Source: Acidisoma cellulosilyticum (GTDB taxonomy: Bacteria > Pseudomonadota > Alphaproteobacteria > Acetobacterales > Acetobacteraceae). From it: a DNA stretch of 64,000 nucleotides. The notes under the pieces are model-generated. The model ran no database searches and was not told the DNA's origin. It saw nothing but the letters and a program-made list of their open reading frames with translations. Made by a program: the position numbers and the translations under genes. Below, piece by piece: positions 60,935-64,000 of the stretch; the stretch's first letter is position 1, and each line of letters begins with the position of its first letter. The stretch lies in the NCBI RefSeq assembly GCF_020621385.1, contig NZ_JAESVA010000013.1, positions 1 to 64,000 of the forward strand, in the 5' to 3' direction.

Positions 60935-61669
60935 TCAGTGCGGCTTGTAATGGAGGCCGATTTTGACGCAGCCGACATTGTCGTCGACCGGTTCCGGCTT
61001 GTCCCAGTCGTTCTTGGGCAGATTGCCGTAGATGCCCTGGAAATCCTCCTTGACCATGCGGAAGCCGGTCGGGATGTCCGAATGCGGGTTCGCGTAATCG
61101 ATAATCCAAAGATAGTCATAGGTTTGGCCGTTCCAGTTGCGGGGAGCAGCAGGCAATTGGTCGAGATTGAACAATTCCCGCAGCGTCACTTTCTGGCCGA
61201 TCTTTGCCGATTCCAGCCGCCTATGGGCGATATGATCATGTTCCCAGACCATGATCACGGGGCGGCCGGCATAATCGGGGTCCGTCATCACCTTCCGTGC
61301 GGCATGGCGGGTGGCCGCGTTCAGCTCCGCTTCCTCGACCTTTTTATTGAGGCTCGGCAGCACCGTATAGGTCGTCACGGGCAGGCTCCAGGTGTCGGCC
61401 ACCGGGGCTGCGAGTTCCAAGCTGTGCAGCGTGATGGCGATGACGGCGGCGGGTTTCACGCCCGGTGGGAAGACGGACTGGCTGGCGTCGCGGCCGAGAT
61501 ATTGATGCGCCAGCGCTTCCGCCCGTTCTTTGCCGACCGGGCAAAGCTCGAACTGATCGATCTTTTCCGGGTGGCGCAGGATGATGATCTGGGACGGATG
61601 CGCGATGGCAGGTGCGGCAAGCGCAGACAGGCCGAGCAGCAGTGCCAGGCCTTGAAAAGATGCACGCAT
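60935..61669 (-). CDS. Secreted histidine-phosphatase-like protein
   Basis: The 244-residue product starts at ATG 61667-61669 with AGGA nearby. A Sec signal peptide is clear (MRASFQGLALLLGLSALA, then PAIA cleavage before HPSQ). The mature part opens with QIIILRHPEK, in which RHPEK stands in for the RHG of the histidine phosphatase superfamily. A later VWEHDHI could supply the second histidine. The family resembles uncharacterised RHxEK-type periplasmic proteins. Activity is uncertain. Confidence 0.75.
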   Translation of the reverse strand: MRASFQGLALLLGLSALAAPAIAHPSQIIILRHPEKIDQFELCPVGKERAEALAHQYLGRDASQSVFPPGVKPAAVIAITLHSLELAAPVADTWSLPVTTYTVLPSLNKKVEEAELNAATRHAARKVMTDPDYAGRPVIMVWEHDHIAHRRLESAKIGQKVTLRELFNLDQLPAAPRNWNGQTYDYLWIIDYANPHSDIPTGFRMVKEDFQGIYGNLPKNDWDKPEPVDDNVGCVKIGLHYKPH

Positions 61670-61811
61670 AGGAATTCCTGTCCCGGATCGGTGATGACCC
61701 TGCCTGTCCGCGATCGTTACGGCAAGAGGTGGCAAATTGGCCGAAGCGCTGGTCGAAGCTGGGCTTCGGGTGGTAACCGATCCTCGCCGCGATAGAGAAG
61801 GAATGGGGCTC

Positions 61812-62552
61812 ATGCGTCTGGAAGCCGATAGTTTCACCGATCTGCCGATGGATGACGGCGTCATGCGCGTGCATGTGCTGCGCCCGCAGGGCGAGGGCCG
61901 ATACCCGGCGATCATCCTTTATTCGGAAATCTATCAGGTGACGGCGCCGATCCGCCGCACGGCCGCCTACCTGGCCAGCAACGGCTTCGTGGTCGGCATT
62001 CCTGAGGTTTATCATGAGTATGAGCCGGCCGGCACGGTGCTGGCCTATGACAAGCCGGGCACCGACCGTGGCAATGAGCTGAAATTCGCCAAGCCGGTGG
62101 CGGGTTACGATGCCGATTGCCGGGCGACGCTGGACTTTCTGAAGACCCATCCGAATTCCACCGGGGCGCTGGGTGCCTTCGGCGTTTGCCTCGGCGGCCA
62201 TCTGGCTTTCCGCGCCGCCTTGCAACCGGATGTGAAGGCAACCGCCTGTTTCTACGCGACCGACCTGCATACCCATACGCTGGGTGCGGGCGCGAATGAC
62301 GGCAGCCTGGCGCGCGCGGAAGACATCCGCGGCGCGCTGCTGATGGTCTTCGGCCGGCAGGACCCGCATGTGCCGCTGGAAGGCCGCAGCATGATCCGCG
62401 ACCGGCTGGAGGAGGCGCAGGTCAATTACGAATGGCATGAGGTCAATGCCGCCCATGCCTTCATGCGCGACGAAGGCCCGCGCTTCGACGCGGAACTGGC
62501 CCGCTTCGGCTATGACAGCGCGCTGCGTCTGTTCCGCCAGGACCTGCGCTGA
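61812..62552 (+). CDS. Dienelactone hydrolase family protein
   Basis: The 246-residue alpha/beta-hydrolase starts at ATG 61812, with AAGGA 10 nt upstream; an ATG at 61803 and a TTG at 61737 are longer alternatives. The cysteine nucleophile Cys126 sits in GVCLGG. The acid is likely in FGRQDPHVPLEG and the base in NAAHAFMRDEG. The family hydrolyses lactones or esters such as carboxymethylenebutenolide. It shares a TGATG junction with the MBL-fold gene. Confidence 0.9.
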   Translation: MRLEADSFTDLPMDDGVMRVHVLRPQGEGRYPAIILYSEIYQVTAPIRRTAAYLASNGFVVGIPEVYHEYEPAGTVLAYDKPGTDRGNELKFAKPVAGYDADCRATLDFLKTHPNSTGALGAFGVCLGGHLAFRAALQPDVKATACFYATDLHTHTLGAGANDGSLARAEDIRGALLMVFGRQDPHVPLEGRSMIRDRLEEAQVNYEWHEVNAAHAFMRDEGPRFDAELARFGYDSALRLFRQDLR

Positions 62553-63439
62553 TGGATTGGTTTGAGGTCCGTCAGGTCAACCGCGATCTGTGGATGATCG
62601 CGGAACCCGGTCATGTCGTGAGCTGGCTTTATCTGGGGTCGGAGTTTGCCGCGCTGATCGACAGCGGCACCGGCATCGCGCCGATCAAGCCGGTGGTGGA
62701 GGCGCTGACCAATCTGCCGGTCAAGCTGATCAATACCCATTACCATTTCGACCATATCGGCGGGAATGCAGAATTCACCGAGCGGCTGGCGGGCGAGAAG
62801 GCGGAAGCGCTGCTGCTGCGCCACGCGCCGCGCGACCTGTTGCAGCGCTATATCGACGGCTTGCTGCCCCTCATCGCCAAGGCTGACGCCGATCGGGCAG
62901 CCGACCCGGACTATATGGCGCTGACGCCGGAGCTGATGCTGCGGCCCTTTCCGGCGGGTTTCGACGCAAAGGCTTGGTGCCCTGGCGGCGTCGCCGCGAC
63001 AGGCCTGTTGTGGGAGGGAGACGAAATCGACCTCGGCGACCGGAAGCTGCGGGTGATCGAGACGCCGGGCCATAGTCCGGACGGCATCTGCCTGTTCGAT
63101 CCAGCGCATGGTGTGCTGTTCGTGGGTGATACGCTGATCGAAGGGCCGCTCTACGCGCATTATGACGAGTCATCGCTGGCGGATCTGGCGCTCTCGGTCG
63201 GCAAGCTCGCTCGGCTGGAGACGCCGGTCCAAGCCATCTGCTCGGGCCATGTGGCGCGGGCCATCGCGGAAGTATCGCTGATCGCGGAGACGGGCCAGGC
63301 GCTACAGCAGGTGGCGCAGGGCGCGCCCTATCGGATGGGCCGGGATATTTTTGGCTATGGCTTGCGGGAGACGCGGACAGGCCGGGTCTGGGTCTATCAC
63401 AGCGACGGGAAGGCCAGTTCCTTCCCGCTGCATGATTGA
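62552..63439 (+). CDS. Metallo-beta-lactamase-fold hydrolase
   Basis: The 295-residue protein has the HxHxDH zinc motif NTHYHFDHIGG (His63, His65, Asp67, His68), followed by ETPGHSPDGICLF and FVGDTLIEGP. It is coupled to the dienelactone hydrolase by a TGATG overlap, so the pair may act on one ester or thioester substrate. Glyoxalase II-like or lactonase activity are both possible. Confidence 0.9.
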   Translation: MDWFEVRQVNRDLWMIAEPGHVVSWLYLGSEFAALIDSGTGIAPIKPVVEALTNLPVKLINTHYHFDHIGGNAEFTERLAGEKAEALLLRHAPRDLLQRYIDGLLPLIAKADADRAADPDYMALTPELMLRPFPAGFDAKAWCPGGVAATGLLWEGDEIDLGDRKLRVIETPGHSPDGICLFDPAHGVLFVGDTLIEGPLYAHYDESSLADLALSVGKLARLETPVQAICSGHVARAIAEVSLIAETGQALQQVAQGAPYRMGRDIFGYGLRETRTGRVWVYHSDGKASSFPLHD

Positions 63440-63510
63440 TTCTTCGTCTCGCCAGCGTCTGTCAGATTTTTACCGAAACGGTAAGGCCAATTGCAACGCC
63501 GACCCAAGAC

Positions 63511-63548
63511 TTCGTTATGCCCGGCCTTGAGCAGCCGGGCATGACGAA
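63511..63548 (+). terminator. Hairpin after the MBL-fold gene
   Basis: Arms TTCGTTATGCCCGGC and GCCGGGCATGACGAA pair over 15 bp with one G-T wobble, around an 8-nt loop, starting 71 nt after the stop. There is no T-run. It could instead be an unrelated repeat. Confidence 0.5.
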
Positions 63549-63582
63549 TGTAGAGGCAGTTCCAGTGAACTTTGGCGAACTC

Positions 63583-63752
63583 TAGAGTCTGTCAGGTTTT
63601 AATAGATAATTTGTCATCCGCGCACTTGTTGCGCGGACCTACCCGCCGCGGCGCCCAGCCGGCCGATTGCTTGCTGCGTCGGGTAGATGCGCGGGTCGGG
63701 GCCCGCGCACGACAGATTTTTTGGCGTTTCCACCTAAACCTGACGGACTCTA
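63583..63752. repeat. Intergenic repeat family B, complete copy
   Basis: This 170-bp copy is the clearest. Terminal inverted repeats are TAGAGTCTGTCAGGTTT and AAACCTGACGGACTCTA, 17 bp with one mismatch. Two smaller hairpins lie inside, one built from GTGCGCGGAT-like arms. The right end TAG (read on the minus strand) is the stop codon of the SDR gene at the window edge. The remaining 63440-63582 contains only the hairpin at 63511-63548. Confidence 0.85.
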
Positions 63753-64000
63753 ACGCACGCCGCCAGCGGTGATGATGGTCTCACCCGACACCCAGCGGCT
63801 GTCATCGGATGCCAGGAAAACCGCGACCGGCGCGATATCCTGCGGCAGGCCGATGCGGCCGAGCGGCGTCTGCGCGACGACCGCATTGGCGAAATCGCTG
63901 CCGATGAAGCCCGCCGTATGCGTGCCTTCGGTCTCCACCAGGCCGGGGTTGATCGAATTCACGCGGATCTGCTTGGGCCCGAGTTCCTTGGCCAGCGTCG
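63750..64000 (-). CDS. Short-chain dehydrogenase/reductase, C-terminal part (cut by window end)
   Basis: Only the last ~83 residues are in the window. They run from [18 protein letters not shown] to [14 protein letters not shown], which is the classic C-terminal SDR segment. The catalytic YxxxK lies upstream, outside the window. The stop codon TAG is contributed by the end of the family B repeat. Confidence 0.9.
   Translation of the reverse strand, partial: TLAKELGPKQIRVNSINPGLVETEGTHTAGFIGSDFANAVVAQTPLGRIGLPQDIAPVAVFLASDDSRWVSGETIITAGGVR

Overview
The window is a GC-rich, gene-dense piece of an alphaproteobacterial chromosome. The mix of families (CspA starting [10 protein letters not shown], two Rieske oxygenases, Tat/ABC uptake systems, glycosyltransferases with YPDV repeats) fits the Acetobacteraceae/Rhodospirillales best, but this is inference from protein style and not a taxonomic proof. 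No phage, integrase, transposase or CRISPR array was seen. Two families of short palindromic intergenic repeats are scattered through it: a 108-bp element (three copies) and a larger element of about 165 bp (four full or partial copies).

Layout. 1-1.4 kb: initiator tRNA-Met, a nucleoside deaminase and a cold-shock protein. 1.7-18.5 kb: a surface-glycan or glycolipid cluster in four transcription units. It holds an acyl carrier protein, a GDNCEFG-motif protein, a GT2 glycosyltransferase, an Asp/Asn-hydroxylase-like dioxygenase, two methyltransferases, a NeuD/PglD-like acyltransferase, a secreted protein, a fatty-acyl-AMP ligase, a 1393-residue triple glycosyltransferase, a DegT-type sugar aminotransferase and an acyl-CoA synthetase. 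Together they suggest an amino sugar acylated from an ACP-bound acyl chain. 18.7-19.1 kb: a small secreted protein made almost wholly of four 18-residue repeats.

19.3-27.9 kb: an amine- or phosphonate-uptake and catabolic cluster (TetR, type III glutamine-synthetase-like ligase, PotABCD/PhnSTUV-like ABC transporter, creatininase-like amidohydrolase, Rieske oxygenase). 27.9-35.7 kb: an HD-domain protein; a D-amino-acid-oxidase-like flavoprotein with an amino-acid ABC transporter whose permease and ATPase are fused; a LacI regulator with a perfect palindromic operator; a second Rieske oxygenase; and a LysR regulator. 36-39.9 kb: a complete sulfate ABC transporter (sbp-cysT-cysW-cysA). 39.9-45 kb: a pirin/LysR pair, then a phosphonate operon (FAD oxidoreductase, phnX, pbfA) that lacks phnW.

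45.2-64 kb: a tiny lipoprotein, an SfnB/DszC-like flavoprotein divergent from an O-acetylhomoserine sulfhydrylase, an HMCES/YedK-type protein, a LysR gene divergent from a UbiD/UbiX decarboxylase pair, a ferritin-like protein behind a clear promoter and palindromic operator, tRNA-Leu(CAG), an NDUFA9-like SDR, a glycine-zipper lipoprotein, a Bcr/CflA efflux pump, an SDR/AraC pair, a GFA-family protein, a small membrane protein, release factor 3, a histidine-phosphatase-like secreted protein, a dienelactone hydrolase, an MBL-fold hydrolase, and an SDR cut by the window end. The recurring themes are scavenging of sulfur, phosphonate and amines, and synthesis of an unusual acylated surface glycan.
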